Source of the DNA: Marinomonas profundimaris
GTDB taxonomy: Bacteria > Pseudomonadota > Gammaproteobacteria > Pseudomonadales > Marinomonadaceae
DNA: 64,000 nucleotides
NCBI RefSeq assembly: GCF_000508165.1
Contig: NZ_AYOZ01000056.1
Span: forward strand, 124,001-188,000
Direction of reading: 5' to 3'
This document shows, one piece after another, positions 38,444-48,869 of the stretch. A program made the position numbers and the translations under genes. How positions within the stretch are numbered: the first letter of the stretch is position 1; each line of letters starts with the position of its first letter. Below the pieces are notes generated by a model. It was not told the DNA's origin and ran no database searches. It saw nothing but the letters and a program-made list of their open reading frames with translations.

Positions 38444-38469
38444 GGGGCGAGCTTCGGCTCGCCTTTTTT
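38444..38469 (+). terminator. UUCG tetraloop terminator between frr and uppS
   Basis: GGCGAGC-TTCG-GCTCGCC followed by six T, immediately after frr. uppS starts 19 bases later, so some read-through or an additional promoter must drive it. Confidence 0.85.
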
Positions 38470-38487
38470 ATTGACTAAGGTAAGACT

Positions 38488-39219
38488 ATGTCTGAATTGG
38501 ACGGCACTGATCTTGATTCAGTGGTTGGACCAGCACATATTGCCATTATTATGGATGGTAATAATCGCTGGGCGAAGAAAAAGCACCTTCCGAGTATTGC
38601 GGGACATACAGCAGGCGCGTCTGCAGTTCGTCGTGTTGTAGAGGCGGCGGCGAAATCTGGTGTTAAGGTATTAACGCTATTCGCTTTTTCCAGTGAAAAC
38701 TGGAAGCGACCAAAGTTAGAGGTTGATGGTTTGATGACGTTGTTTATGCGTTCTTTGAAAAAAGAGCTGAAACGTCTAAATGAGCATAAAATCCAGCTGA
38801 GAGTCGTTGGTGATCTTTCGGGCTTTAGTAATAGTTTGCAGAAGCAAATTCAAAATGTTCAGAGTGCCACAAAAGACAATGACCAAATGACGTTGGTTAT
38901 TGCTGCGAATTATGGTGGACGTTGGGATATTGCCCAAGCCGCTAAAAAAATAGCTGAGCGCGTAATGTTAGGTGAGGTGTCTCTTGATGACATTGATGAG
39001 GTGTTATTAGGTGAGAATGTCGCACTGGCTGACTTACCACCCCCCGACCTGTTAATTAGGACGTCTGGGGAAGAGCGTATTAGTAATTTTTTACTCTGGC
39101 AAACCGCGTATTCTGAATTTGTCTTCCTTCCGGTATTGTGGCCGGATTTTGATCAACAACATTTTGATGAAGCTATTCATATTTATCAAAATCGTCAACG
39201 TCGTTATGGTGGTCGATAA
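38488..39219 (+). CDS. uppS: Undecaprenyl diphosphate synthase
   Basis: UppS condenses eight isopentenyl diphosphates onto farnesyl diphosphate to give the cell-wall lipid carrier. The 243 residues have the cis-prenyltransferase signatures IIMDGNNRWAKKK (Asp23) and the late DLLIRTSGEERISNFLLWQTAYSE. cdsA follows after 2 bases. Confidence 0.97.
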   Translation: MSELDGTDLDSVVGPAHIAIIMDGNNRWAKKKHLPSIAGHTAGASAVRRVVEAAAKSGVKVLTLFAFSSENWKRPKLEVDGLMTLFMRSLKKELKRLNEHKIQLRVVGDLSGFSNSLQKQIQNVQSATKDNDQMTLVIAANYGGRWDIAQAAKKIAERVMLGEVSLDDIDEVLLGENVALADLPPPDLLIRTSGEERISNFLLWQTAYSEFVFLPVLWPDFDQQHFDEAIHIYQNRQRRYGGR

Positions 39220-39221
39220 CC

Positions 39222-40025
39222 ATGTTACTCCCTCGTATTTTAAGTGCCATTGTTATGGCTGTGTTGTTTATTTGCGCTGTATTCGTTTTAGAGGCAGATA
39301 GTTTCTTTGTTGCCATGGCTGGCGTTGTTCTACTGGCTGGTTGGGAATGGGCGCGTTTATCTGGCGTGCAAAGCCAAGTGGCTCGTGTTGCTTATGCCAT
39401 TTTTATTGGTGTTGTGTGTTTTTGGGTTCTAAATCTCAACCTTGAGGCGCTGTCACTTTATATTACTCCTTTGTTATGGGCGACAGCACTTTATTGGGTA
39501 ATACGTTATCCAGCCCCTTTGTTATGGCGTCATGTTATTAGTCGTCTGGTCTTTGGTGTGTTAGTGCTGCTTACAACGTGGACGGCGTTGGTTGTTTTGA
39601 AACAATCAGAGCATTTTGTCGTGTGGGTTTTGCTTCTGATGGGGCTGATTTGGGGAGCGGATTCTGGTGCCTACTTTGCAGGGCGCGCGTTTGGAAAAAG
39701 AAAATTAGCAAAATTTGTTAGTCCCGGTAAATCATGGGAAGGCGTAATAGGCGGTTTGCTTTTAACTCAGGTTGGCGTTGCCATTTTTGCCGTATTGAGT
39801 GAGTTCTCTTTTACCCAGTGGTTGATTTTGTCATTGATTGCACTCTTAACGTCGTCGGTATCGGTGTTAGGGGATTTAACGGAAAGTTTATTTAAGCGCC
39901 ATGAAGGCTTAAAAGATTCGAGCCGTTTGATTCCTGGGCATGGTGGCGTTATGGATCGTGTCGATAGCCTAACGGCGGCGGCTCCAATTTATGTTTTATT
40001 GCTTAGTTTGGCTGGATGGCTTTGA
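39222..40025 (+). CDS. cdsA: Phosphatidate cytidylyltransferase
   Basis: CdsA makes CDP-diacylglycerol, precursor of all phospholipids. The 267 residues are strongly hydrophobic with multiple membrane segments. The family signature lies near the C terminus as SRLIPGHGGVMDRVDSL; the earlier block GADSGAYFAGRAFGKRKLA is also typical. The stop overlaps the dxr start by one base. Confidence 0.96.
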   Translation: MLLPRILSAIVMAVLFICAVFVLEADSFFVAMAGVVLLAGWEWARLSGVQSQVARVAYAIFIGVVCFWVLNLNLEALSLYITPLLWATALYWVIRYPAPLLWRHVISRLVFGVLVLLTTWTALVVLKQSEHFVVWVLLLMGLIWGADSGAYFAGRAFGKRKLAKFVSPGKSWEGVIGGLLLTQVGVAIFAVLSEFSFTQWLILSLIALLTSSVSVLGDLTESLFKRHEGLKDSSRLIPGHGGVMDRVDSLTAAAPIYVLLLSLAGWL

Positions 40026-41200
40026 TGCAAGGCATTTGTTTATTGGGAGCGACCGGGTCGATCGGGCAAAGTACGCTAGATATCATTGCTCAGCACCCAG
40101 ATAAATTTGTTCTGATTAATGCGTCTGCAAACGAAAGTGTGGATAAAATGGCGGCTATCTGTCGCCGATTCAAACCTCAGCGTGTGGTAATGGGGTCTAA
40201 AAAGGCTCGTGATGAACTGGCTCAGCAATGCGCCGATTTGACGACATCGTTTGAGTGGGGAGAACGAGCTCTCGAAAGTATTGCTTCCGACTCTGCTGTT
40301 GATCAAGTGATGGCGGCCATTATGGGGTTTGCTGGCCTGAAGCCGACATTGGCGGGCATTCGCGCTGGAAAACGCACATTGCTGGCTAATAAAGAGTCTC
40401 TTGTGACTGCTGGTAAGCTCTTTATGGATGAGGTGGTGCGTCATAATGTTACATTGCTGCCCATTGATAGCGAGCATAATGCGATTTATCAGAGTTTACC
40501 TCAAACAGCATCTGGCGCTCATAAGCAGGATGTATCTAAGGTTATTTTGACCGCATCTGGTGGGCCTTTTAGAACTTGGTCAATGGAAGACATGTTGGCG
40601 GTAACGCCAGAGCAGGCTTGCAAGCACCCAAATTGGTCTATGGGGCAAAAGATTTCAATTGATTCGGCTTCTTTGATGAATAAGGGCCTTGAATTGATAG
40701 AAGCATGCTGGCTATTTGATGTAACGCCAGATGAAGTGGATGTTGTTGTTCATCCGGAAAGTATTGTCCATTCAATGGTCTCTTATCGCGACGGTTCTGT
40801 GATTGCTCAAATGGGAAATCCGGATATGAAAATACCGATTGCTTATGGTATGAGTTGGCCGAATCGGGTGGAAACAAATGTTGCCCCCTTGAGCTTGGTT
40901 GATATCGCGTGTTTGAATTTTGAATCCCCTGATTTGGTGCGCTTTCCTAATTTGAGATTGGCCGCCGATGCGTGGTTTATGGGCGGTACTGCCATGGCGG
41001 TTTTAAATGCCACGAATGAAATCGCAGTGGCGGCTTTTTTGAATCGTCAGATCGGCTTTCTTGATATTGCCAAATTGAATGAGCAGGTTTTGACATCTGC
41101 AAATATCACGGCGGTAAGTACGCTTGATGATGTTTTTGAAGCGGATACATATGCTCGTCGTTTTGCTCAGGATTTAATCTCTCGCGGTGGTTTTTCATGA
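40025..41200 (+). CDS. dxr: 1-deoxy-D-xylulose-5-phosphate reductoisomerase
   Basis: Dxr is the second enzyme of the MEP isoprenoid pathway, NADPH-dependent and metal-requiring. From ATG 40025 (TGATG overlap with cdsA, GGATGG upstream) it has 391 residues; an ATG three codons earlier is less well placed. NADPH motif GATGSIGQSTLD is at the N terminus, and LLPIDSEHNAIYQSL with NKGLELIEACWLF are metal and substrate regions. Confidence 0.96.
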   Translation: MQGICLLGATGSIGQSTLDIIAQHPDKFVLINASANESVDKMAAICRRFKPQRVVMGSKKARDELAQQCADLTTSFEWGERALESIASDSAVDQVMAAIMGFAGLKPTLAGIRAGKRTLLANKESLVTAGKLFMDEVVRHNVTLLPIDSEHNAIYQSLPQTASGAHKQDVSKVILTASGGPFRTWSMEDMLAVTPEQACKHPNWSMGQKISIDSASLMNKGLELIEACWLFDVTPDEVDVVVHPESIVHSMVSYRDGSVIAQMGNPDMKIPIAYGMSWPNRVETNVAPLSLVDIACLNFESPDLVRFPNLRLAADAWFMGGTAMAVLNATNEIAVAAFLNRQIGFLDIAKLNEQVLTSANITAVSTLDDVFEADTYARRFAQDLISRGGFS

Positions 41201-42543
41201 TACAAAATATCCTTTCTATTGTTGTCGCTCTAGGTCTTTTAATTACTTTTCATGAGTTTGGGCATTTTTTCGTGGCTCGCCGTTGTGGGGTGAAAGTCCT
41301 GCGCTTTTCTGTAGGTTTCGGGAAGCCTATTTATCGTTATATAGGAAAAACAGGCACAGAATTCACATTGGCGATGATACCTCTTGGTGGCTATGTGAGA
41401 ATGCTGGACGAGCGTGAGGGGAATGTTCCTGAGTCGTTAAGAAGTCAGGCGTTTAATACCAAAAATGTATGGCAACGTATTGCGATAGTTGCGGCTGGCC
41501 CTGTCGCGAATTTTATTCTAGCGATTGTTATTTATGCCTTAGTCGCTTTGCTTGGTGTGCAATCTATTGCGCCTAAAATAGGTCAGGTTGAGCAAGATTC
41601 GCCTATTTCACAAACACAAATTCAAGCGGGTGATGAGCTTATCGCTATTGCTGGTGAGTCGGTATCATCGTGGGAAGATGTAAATTTAACGTTAGCGGGC
41701 TTGATTGGACAAACAGGAACCATTATCGTTCGATACCGACCTGAAGGTCTTAGCGCTTTACAGGAAGGCAACGTCAGCCTTAATCGATGGTTGGTGGGTG
41801 ATGAGCCTAATAATTTAATTAAGGCGTTTGGTCTGGCGCCGTGGCAGCCTGTTATTGTGCCAATCATTGCGCAAGTTGTTGAAGGTGGTGCGGCGGCCGA
41901 GGCTGGTTTTTTGGTGGGCGATGAAATCTTAGCCGTAGAGGGTCAGTCTATTTCAAACTGGCAGCAGGTTGTGGCATTAGTGCAGTCCAATCCGGTTAAC
42001 GTGATGTCGGTTGAAGTTCGACGCACGGAAGGGGTCTTTACATTATCCTTACGACCAAATTCCACAGAACGTAATGGTAAAGTGATAGGGTATGCAGGCT
42101 TGGCTGTGGTTCCACCTAAGTGGGATGAGAGTCTTGTTAGAGAACGATATTACGGCCCATTGGATGCGATTTCTTATGGTATTGAACAAACTTCTAGGAT
42201 GATATCGTTAACGGTTTCTTCTATCGGGAAAATGCTTCAAGGTTTAATTTCCGTTGATAATCTGTCTGGTCCGATAACCATTGCAAAAGTGGCGAGTGCA
42301 TCAGCAGACTCGGGCTTACAGTCTTTTTTGAAATTTATGGCTTACCTCAGTGTCAGTTTGGGGGTGCTTAATTTGTTGCCTATTCCAATGTTAGATGGTG
42401 GGCATTTGTTGTTTTTTGGCATTGAAGCTATTCGCCGAAAGCCTGTTTCTGAAAAAATTCAGAGCATGGCTTATCGTGTAGGGGCTTCTCTTTTATTCGC
42501 TTTAATGGCCATTGCCATTTTTAATGATATTGCCCGCTTGTAG
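41197..42543 (+). CDS. rseP: Site-2 protease RseP
   Basis: RseP cuts anti-sigma factor RseA within the membrane during the sigma-E envelope response. The 448 residues have the zinc motif TFHEFGHFFVARR near residue 20 in the first membrane helix. Two periplasmic PDZ domains follow in the middle of the protein, and the second active-site block NLLPIPMLDGGHL lies near residue 390. Its ATG overlaps the dxr stop by 4 bases, and bamA starts 10 bases after. Confidence 0.96.
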   Translation: MIQNILSIVVALGLLITFHEFGHFFVARRCGVKVLRFSVGFGKPIYRYIGKTGTEFTLAMIPLGGYVRMLDEREGNVPESLRSQAFNTKNVWQRIAIVAAGPVANFILAIVIYALVALLGVQSIAPKIGQVEQDSPISQTQIQAGDELIAIAGESVSSWEDVNLTLAGLIGQTGTIIVRYRPEGLSALQEGNVSLNRWLVGDEPNNLIKAFGLAPWQPVIVPIIAQVVEGGAAAEAGFLVGDEILAVEGQSISNWQQVVALVQSNPVNVMSVEVRRTEGVFTLSLRPNSTERNGKVIGYAGLAVVPPKWDESLVRERYYGPLDAISYGIEQTSRMISLTVSSIGKMLQGLISVDNLSGPITIAKVASASADSGLQSFLKFMAYLSVSLGVLNLLPIPMLDGGHLLFFGIEAIRRKPVSEKIQSMAYRVGASLLFALMAIAIFNDIARL

Positions 42544-42553
42544 AGAGGTATAT

Positions 42554-44869
42554 GTGAAAGTCGTTCCAGCTGTGTTGTTGGCTTTAATAAGCGTGCAGGG
42601 TTTTGCAAAAACCGTAGAGGATGTTCGAATTGATGGTCTAGTACAAATGCCATCGGCAAGAGCGTTTGACGTAATAGGTTTCGATGATAGTGAATCCTAT
42701 GATTCTGATAAAGTATATCAAGCCATTAGTTCTCTTTTTAACACGGGTTACTTTAGTGACATTGACGTGTATGAAGAAAATGATGTCTTGATTTTTGATG
42801 TGGCTGAACGGCCTTCTATTGGTAATTTAACCATAGAAGGTAATGAACTAATCAAAACGGAAGATTTAGAGCGGGGCTTGAAGTTATCTGGATTAGAAAT
42901 TGGTGAGATATACAAGCCAGAAACCTTAAATCAGATAGCTCAAGAGCTTCAGCGTCAGTATTACGCGTTAGGTCGTTACAGTGCAAAAGTAGATATCGCG
43001 GTAGAGGAAATGCCGCGTAACCGAACAGGCATTGTGATTAAGATTGATGAAGGTGATACGGCAAAAATAGTCCATATCAACATTGTTGGTAATAAAGATT
43101 TTGATGAAGAAACACTGACCAAAAATTTTGAAGCGGAAGAAACTGGATCGTGGAATCCTTTTAGCTCTGCTGACGAATACGCAAAAGCAAAAATTGAAGG
43201 TGATATTAATACGCTAAAGAGCTTTTATTTGGATAAAGGTTATTTAGATTTCAGTGTTGTGTCGAGTCAGGTGAGTTTGTCTGCAGATAAACGTGATGTT
43301 TACATTGTGATTAATGTTGATGAAGGTAAGCCATATAAAATTAATAACGTTTCTTTAAGTGGTAGTTTGCCCATTGCAGAAGATCGAGTGTGGAAGCAAA
43401 TATCCCAGAAGAGCGGCGACGTTTTTTCTCGCAGTGAAGTGACAAAAATCATCGAGAAAATATCGACAGAATTAGGCGATGACGGCTACCTATTTACTAA
43501 CGTCAATGTGATTCCAGAAAAGCTCGACAATCACACGGTTAACCTTAGTTATCAAATTACACCTGGCCCAAAAGTGTATGTTCGCCGTATTACATTTAGT
43601 GGTAATAGCGAAACGCAAGACGAAGTATTACGCCGTGAAATGACGCAATTTGAAGGCGCGTTGGCAACACACTCAAAAATTCAATCTTCTAAGCGTCGCA
43701 TTGAACGTCTAGGCTTCTTTGGTAGTGTTGATTTAAGAACGCGCCCTGTGGCTGGAACGTCTGATCAAGTTGACTTAGATGTGGTCGTGCAAGAACAAGC
43801 TTCCGGTAGCATTCAAGCCAGTATCGGCTATTCGCAAGAAGACGGTACGGTGCTTGGCTTTGGTATTTCTAAACGTAACTTTTTAGGAACAGGTAATAAG
43901 CTTTCCTTTAACGCTACGCGCACCAATCAAACACAAGACTATTCTATTAGTTACGATAATCCATATTTTACCGTTGATGGTGTGAGCCGTGGTTTCCAAT
44001 TATTCTATCAAACCAGCGATCATGCTGATGATGATGTGGAAGATTATGACCTAGATGAAATTGGTGCTGGTGTAAGTTACGGTTACCCAATTTCAGATAC
44101 GCAGCGTTTGTCTTTTGGTATGACGGTCAAAGAAAGTACGGTTAAGTTAGGCTACGACCCATCCAATGAAACCCAAGACTACGTTGATACCCATGGGGAT
44201 AATTACGACGATGTGATTGCGAGCTTAACGTGGAGCGACAGTGATTTGGTGGGTGGTGTATTACCAACCGATGGTTATTCCACAAAGGCCACATTAGAAG
44301 TGGCATTGCCTGTGGGTGATCAGCAATACACTAAACTTGGATTGACGTCTCAGCGTTACTGGAATTTAAACAGTTCAGACCTTTGGTTGTTTAGGTTGAA
44401 AGGCCGTTTGGGATATGGGACAGGGTATGGTGATACCGAAAACCTACCTTTCTTTGAAAACTACTTTGCTGGCGGTTCTTATTCTGTTCGAGGTTATGGT
44501 GCGTCTTCTTTAGGTCCTAAAAACTCATACCCTAGCAGCTCGAGTAATACCAGTTCCGCTTTGGGTGGTAATATTTTAATGACCGGTACGGCCGAGCTTA
44601 TTTTCCCATTGCCTATGGTTGAAGACCATAAATCGGTTAGGACAGCACTATTTTTGGATGGTGGTAATGTATTTACCGATGTGTGTTATTCGGGAAATAC
44701 AGAGTGTAACGAAGGCGTTGATCTTTCAGAGATACGTTATAGTGTGGGTTTAAGCTGGACATGGATTACACCCATTGCACCTTTGTCCTTTAATTTCGCC
44801 AAACCGCTTAATGCACAAGACGGCGATAAAACAGATTTCTTCCAGTTTCAGTTAGGTACGACTTTTTAA
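42554..44869 (+). CDS. bamA: Outer membrane protein assembly factor BamA
   Basis: BamA is the core of the BAM complex, inserting beta-barrel proteins into the outer membrane. GTG 42554, with GAGAGG upstream, gives 771 residues starting with a signal peptide (KVVPAVLLALISVQGFA); the frame extends upstream within rseP but that is not a credible start. Five POTRA repeats fill roughly residues 20-420, then the 16-strand barrel with SVRGYGASSLGP (loop 6 VRGF/Y-type motif) and terminal aromatic QLGTTF. skp follows. Confidence 0.96.
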   Translation: MKVVPAVLLALISVQGFAKTVEDVRIDGLVQMPSARAFDVIGFDDSESYDSDKVYQAISSLFNTGYFSDIDVYEENDVLIFDVAERPSIGNLTIEGNELIKTEDLERGLKLSGLEIGEIYKPETLNQIAQELQRQYYALGRYSAKVDIAVEEMPRNRTGIVIKIDEGDTAKIVHINIVGNKDFDEETLTKNFEAEETGSWNPFSSADEYAKAKIEGDINTLKSFYLDKGYLDFSVVSSQVSLSADKRDVYIVINVDEGKPYKINNVSLSGSLPIAEDRVWKQISQKSGDVFSRSEVTKIIEKISTELGDDGYLFTNVNVIPEKLDNHTVNLSYQITPGPKVYVRRITFSGNSETQDEVLRREMTQFEGALATHSKIQSSKRRIERLGFFGSVDLRTRPVAGTSDQVDLDVVVQEQASGSIQASIGYSQEDGTVLGFGISKRNFLGTGNKLSFNATRTNQTQDYSISYDNPYFTVDGVSRGFQLFYQTSDHADDDVEDYDLDEIGAGVSYGYPISDTQRLSFGMTVKESTVKLGYDPSNETQDYVDTHGDNYDDVIASLTWSDSDLVGGVLPTDGYSTKATLEVALPVGDQQYTKLGLTSQRYWNLNSSDLWLFRLKGRLGYGTGYGDTENLPFFENYFAGGSYSVRGYGASSLGPKNSYPSSSSNTSSALGGNILMTGTAELIFPLPMVEDHKSVRTALFLDGGNVFTDVCYSGNTECNEGVDLSEIRYSVGLSWTWITPIAPLSFNFAKPLNAQDGDKTDFFQFQLGTTF

Positions 44870-44899
44870 TTTAGAATGCATCATTCGAGAGGAACGAAA

Positions 44900-45394
44900 A
44901 TGAAACGAATCATAACCGCACTTTTTATTCTATGCTTTATTGGCAGTGTGCAAGCAACTGAGGTGGCTGTTATTGATTTCAGAGCGGCGCTTTTGGAAAG
45001 TAATATTGGGCAAGAGGCGGCCAAAGAACCAAAGCAAAAAGTAGCAGAGATGGACGCTCGTCTAAAAAAAGAACAGGCGGATCTCGAAACAACAGCTAAA
45101 GATTTGAAGCGTGACGAGTTGACCTTATCTCAGGACGAATTCAAAAAGCGTCGTCAGGCATTGGCCGAACATGATAATAAAGTTCGAGCGATGGCGGCGA
45201 GCATGCAGCGTCAGGCCAAAGCGTTAGAGCAAAAACTGATTCAAACGTTAACACCTCAAGGTGAAGCGGCATTGAAGTCTTTGATTGAGGAACGTAAGTT
45301 GGATCTCGTTTTAAATCGACAGTTAAGTTTGTACGCCAATGCGGATGCAGATCTTACAGACGAACTAGTGAAACGTATTAATAAGGACAACTAA
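44900..45394 (+). CDS. skp: Periplasmic chaperone Skp (OmpH family)
   Basis: Skp holds unfolded outer-membrane proteins on their way to BamA. ATG 44900 with AGAGGAA upstream gives 164 residues: signal peptide (KRIITALFILCFIGSVQA), the family's VAVIDFRAALLES strand, then long charged helices (KKEQADLETTAKDLKRDELTL) that form the tentacles, and a last strand-helix segment. It lies between bamA and lpxD as in most gammaproteobacteria. Confidence 0.93.
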   Translation: MKRIITALFILCFIGSVQATEVAVIDFRAALLESNIGQEAAKEPKQKVAEMDARLKKEQADLETTAKDLKRDELTLSQDEFKKRRQALAEHDNKVRAMAASMQRQAKALEQKLIQTLTPQGEAALKSLIEERKLDLVLNRQLSLYANADADLTDELVKRINKDN

Positions 45395-45397
45395 TTT

Positions 45398-46438
45398 ATG
45401 AGCCACACGCTAGGGCAATTGGCTGCTAAGGTACAGGGCGTTGTTAAAGGAGATGACCGTCTTCTGATTGAGAAATTGGGTACACTTGAAAAAGCAACCC
45501 AAACAGAATTGAGCTTCTTGGCCAATCCTAAATATCAAAATCAACTTGCCTCTACTTCTGCAGGCGCGGTTCTTGTTAAAAATGAAGAATTGGCTCAGTT
45601 AGTAGAAAACGCCATTATTGTATCAAACCCTTATCTAGCGTTTGCTCAATTGTCACACTTGTTTGTTCCATCGACTCAGTGTTGGTCTGGTATTCATTCA
45701 AGTGCGGTTGTCTCCGCCAATGCGATAATCGCGGAGGATGTGGTTGTTGGTCCCAACTCAGCGATTGATGATGACGTTGAAATTGCCGAAGGTTGTGTTA
45801 TCGGTGCAGGCTGTGTCATTGGTCGTGGTGTTAAAATCGGAAAAGGCACGCGTCTTTACCCTAATGTCACTGTTTATCATGATGTGGTGATTGGCGAAGC
45901 CTGTATATTTCATAGTAGTTCAGTTATAGGGGCGGATGGGTTTGGTTTTGCGCCAACACAGAGTGGCTGGGAAAAAATCAATCAGCTAGGCTCTGTTGTC
46001 ATAGGTGACAATGTTGAAATCGGTGCGAGTACAACGATTGACCGTGGCGCGATAGAAAATACCTACATTGGTCATGGTGTTAAAATAGATAATCAAGTTC
46101 AAATTGCTCATAACGTCGTAATTGGGGATAATACAGCGATTGCGGCGAGTACGGCGATTGCAGGCAGCACTAAAATTGGTTCTTCTTGTACTATTTCGGG
46201 CGGTGTTTGCATTGCAGGGCATTTAACCCTTGCCGATAGCGTGCATGTCACTGGTATGAGTATGATCAGTAATTCTATTACAGAAGCTGGGTCTTATTCT
46301 TCTGGAATGGGCATGGAACCAACGGCTAAATGGCGTCGAACGGTTGCTCGAGTCAGAAGAATAGATGATATGGCCAAGCAGTTCTCACAGTTGAAACAAC
46401 AGGTTAATAAGTTTTTAGAGAAGGTTGATAATAAATGA
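45398..46438 (+). CDS. lpxD: UDP-3-O-(3-hydroxyacyl)glucosamine N-acyltransferase
   Basis: LpxD adds the second, N-linked acyl chain in lipid A synthesis. The 346 residues start with the uridine-binding domain ([13 protein letters not shown]) and continue with a left-handed beta helix built from hexapeptide repeats ([24 protein letters not shown]), containing the [13 protein letters not shown] block. It overlaps fabZ by 4 bases. Confidence 0.96.
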   Translation: MSHTLGQLAAKVQGVVKGDDRLLIEKLGTLEKATQTELSFLANPKYQNQLASTSAGAVLVKNEELAQLVENAIIVSNPYLAFAQLSHLFVPSTQCWSGIHSSAVVSANAIIAEDVVVGPNSAIDDDVEIAEGCVIGAGCVIGRGVKIGKGTRLYPNVTVYHDVVIGEACIFHSSSVIGADGFGFAPTQSGWEKINQLGSVVIGDNVEIGASTTIDRGAIENTYIGHGVKIDNQVQIAHNVVIGDNTAIAASTAIAGSTKIGSSCTISGGVCIAGHLTLADSVHVTGMSMISNSITEAGSYSSGMGMEPTAKWRRTVARVRRIDDMAKQFSQLKQQVNKFLEKVDNK

Positions 46439-46872
46439 TGGACGTAAATGAAATCCGCCAATACTTACCTCATAGGTATCCGTTTTTATTGGTAGATCGT
46501 GTTATTGAGTTAAATTTAAATGAGTCCATTGTCGCTTATAAAAATGTCACGATTAATGAACCGTTTTTCAATGGGCATTTCCCAAATCACCCAGTAATGC
46601 CTGGTGTTTTGATTATTGAAGCAATGGCGCAAGCAGCAGGTATACTTGGTTTTAAAACCATGGATAAAAAGCCAGAAGATGGTTCTATCTATTACTTTGT
46701 TGGTTCTGATAAAGCACGTTTTAAGCGACCTGTAGTGCCGGGCGATCGCCTACAACTTGAAGCAAAAATCATTACCGAAAAACGTGGTATTTGGAAGTTT
46801 GAATGTAGAGCAACAGTTGACGGTGAGTTAGCGTGTTCTGCAACAATTTTGTGTGCTGACAGGAAAATATAG
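46435..46872 (+). CDS. fabZ: 3-hydroxyacyl-[ACP] dehydratase FabZ
   Basis: FabZ dehydrates 3-hydroxyacyl-ACP in fatty-acid elongation, and its activity competes with lipid A acylation. The 145 residues adopt the hot-dog fold with active-site [24 protein letters not shown], including the His and Glu pair. Two adjacent ATGs (46435, 46438) are possible starts. It overlaps lpxD by 4 bases and lpxA by 1 base. Confidence 0.97.
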   Translation: MMDVNEIRQYLPHRYPFLLVDRVIELNLNESIVAYKNVTINEPFFNGHFPNHPVMPGVLIIEAMAQAAGILGFKTMDKKPEDGSIYYFVGSDKARFKRPVVPGDRLQLEAKIITEKRGIWKFECRATVDGELACSATILCADRKI

Positions 46873-47648
46873 TGCCAATACATCCAACAACTTTAATCGA
46901 TTCGAAAGCTGAGATTGACTCCACTGTGGAGATCGGTCCCTTTTGTGTGATCGGACCGAATGTAAAAATTGGTGCTGGTAGCGTTATTAAATCGCATGTT
47001 GTGATCAATGGTCATACAACGATTGGGTCTAATAATGAAATTTATCAGTTTGCTTCTGTTGGAGAGGCGAACCAAGATAAAAAGTATAAAGGTGAACCAA
47101 CGCAGCTGATTATTGGCGATGGTAATGTCATTCGAGAGAATGCGACTATTCACCGTGGCACGGTTCAAGATACGGGCATTACTGTTATTGGTAGTCATAA
47201 CTTATTTATGGCAAGCACGCATGTTGGTCATGATTGTGTTGTTGGTGACCATAATATAATGGCTAACTTTGCGGCTTTAGCGGGCCATGTAAAAGTTGGT
47301 AATAATGTCATTCTTGGTGGTTACACTGGGATTCATCAGTTCTGTCAGGTGAATTCTTTCAGTATGTGTGGCATGGGATCAATGGTTTCTAAAGATGTCC
47401 CTAGGTACATTATGGTTTCTGGTAATCCTGCTAAAGCGCATGGCATGAACTTCGAGGGAATGCGCCGACGAGGTGTACCTGCGGATGTCATCCGAGCGTT
47501 GCGTACTGCGTATAAAACAATATACCTTAAAGGATTAACGTTAAATTCTGCTTTAGAAGAATTGGAAAAAGGGGATGTGGTTCATATTCCTGAGGTGGCG
47601 GAGTTCATCTTATCCATTCGGCAGTCTAAACGTGGCATAGTCCGATAG
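46872..47648 (+). CDS. lpxA: Acyl-[ACP]-UDP-N-acetylglucosamine O-acyltransferase
   Basis: LpxA begins lipid A synthesis by acylating UDP-GlcNAc. The 258 residues form a left-handed beta helix (TVEIGPFCVIGPNVKIGAGS) with the catalytic His in MASTHVGHDCVVGDHN and a helical C-terminal tail. The start is GTG, overlapping the fabZ stop (TAGTG). It is followed by a strong terminator before lpxB. Confidence 0.97.
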   Translation: MPIHPTTLIDSKAEIDSTVEIGPFCVIGPNVKIGAGSVIKSHVVINGHTTIGSNNEIYQFASVGEANQDKKYKGEPTQLIIGDGNVIRENATIHRGTVQDTGITVIGSHNLFMASTHVGHDCVVGDHNIMANFAALAGHVKVGNNVILGGYTGIHQFCQVNSFSMCGMGSMVSKDVPRYIMVSGNPAKAHGMNFEGMRRRGVPADVIRALRTAYKTIYLKGLTLNSALEELEKGDVVHIPEVAEFILSIRQSKRGIVR

Positions 47649-47665
47649 ACACCATGTTTTAAAGA

Positions 47666-47692
47666 AAACCCCGGACAATTTCGGGGTTTTTT
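47666..47692 (+). terminator. Terminator between lpxA and lpxB
   Basis: AAACCCCG-gacaatt-CGGGGTTTTTT, 18 bases after lpxA. lpxB starts 19 bases downstream, so this site would split an operon that is continuous in E. coli unless it is leaky. Confidence 0.9.
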
Positions 47693-47711
47693 ATTATTAG
47701 AGGTTGTGTAA

Positions 47712-48869
47712 ATGAAAGTGACGTCTCCGGTACGTTATGTCTTAGTCGCAGGTGAGGCTTCTGGTGATATTTTAGGTGCAAACCTAATATCTCACTTAAA
47801 AGTATTACAACCCAACGCTGTATTTGAAGGGATTGGCGGGCCGTTAATGGAAGCGCAAGGTCTCAAATCGGTTGTGCCTATGGATCGATTGTCCGTGATG
47901 GGATTGGTTGAAGTGTTGGGCCGTTTAAGAGAGCTTCTAGGCATCCGTAAGCGATTGTATCAGTCTTGTTTAGATAACCCACCAACGGCCTTTATCGGCA
48001 TCGACTCTCCTGATTTTAATATGCCTTTGGCTAAAAAATTAAAACTAGCCGGTATTCCGACGATCCATTATGTCAGTCCTTCTGTATGGGCATGGCGTCA
48101 GAACCGTATTTTTAATATTAAAAAATCGGTCGACTTAATGTTGGCTCTGTTCCCATTTGAATTGCCTATTTATCATGAACACCATATTCCTGTTGTTTGT
48201 GTCGGTCATACTTTGGCGGATGATATACCGTTAGAAAGTGATGCGCTTCAAGCGAGAGACGATCTTAATCTAGGTTCAATTAAGGGGCCTGTTTTTGGGA
48301 TCTTACCAGGTTCTCGTGAAGGGGAAGTTTCACGCTTAGCGCCGCTGTTTGTTGAGACGATGAAACAGATTAAACAAAAGGAACCGAACGCGGTCTTTTT
48401 GATGCCAGCGGCAAATGCGGCTAGACGTGTTCAAATAGAGGCCATACTGCAAGAGGCCAATGCCGAAGCGATTATTATCGATGGTCAGTCTCGTACGGTC
48501 ATGGCGGCGTCCGATGCTATTTTGTTAGCGTCTGGGACTGCGGCCCTTGAAGCTATGCTGGTGAAACGTCCAATGGTCGTGTCGTATCGTGTTAACAAGC
48601 TGACGTATGCCATTATGTCTCGGATGATTAAGGTGCCTTATGTTTCTTTGCCTAATTTGCTAGCCAACGAGGCGTTAGTGCCAGAGTTACTTCAAGACGC
48701 CGCAACACCAGAGAATTTAGCGATTCGTTTACTACAAACTTGGCGCTCGTTTAATGGTGATAAAAGTATTCAGGCTAAATATCTGGAATTGCATAAAATG
48801 TTGAGAAAAGACGCCGGTGAACAGGCGGCTCTGGCGATTGTTTCCATGCTTGAAGCAAAGGCGAAATGA
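47712..48869 (+). CDS. lpxB: Lipid-A-disaccharide synthase
   Basis: LpxB joins UDP-2,3-diacylglucosamine and lipid X into the lipid A disaccharide, on the cytoplasmic membrane surface. The 385 residues show the GT19 motifs [15 protein letters not shown] at the N terminus, [13 protein letters not shown] and [12 protein letters not shown]. The ATGA at the end overlaps the rnhB start by 4 bases. Confidence 0.96.
   Translation: MKVTSPVRYVLVAGEASGDILGANLISHLKVLQPNAVFEGIGGPLMEAQGLKSVVPMDRLSVMGLVEVLGRLRELLGIRKRLYQSCLDNPPTAFIGIDSPDFNMPLAKKLKLAGIPTIHYVSPSVWAWRQNRIFNIKKSVDLMLALFPFELPIYHEHHIPVVCVGHTLADDIPLESDALQARDDLNLGSIKGPVFGILPGSREGEVSRLAPLFVETMKQIKQKEPNAVFLMPAANAARRVQIEAILQEANAEAIIIDGQSRTVMAASDAILLASGTAALEAMLVKRPMVVSYRVNKLTYAIMSRMIKVPYVSLPNLLANEALVPELLQDAATPENLAIRLLQTWRSFNGDKSIQAKYLELHKMLRKDAGEQAALAIVSMLEAKAK

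Noticed and set aside
42512-42553. Upstream start for bamA inside rseP
   Set aside because: GTG 42554 has GAGAGG upstream and gives a proper signal peptide.
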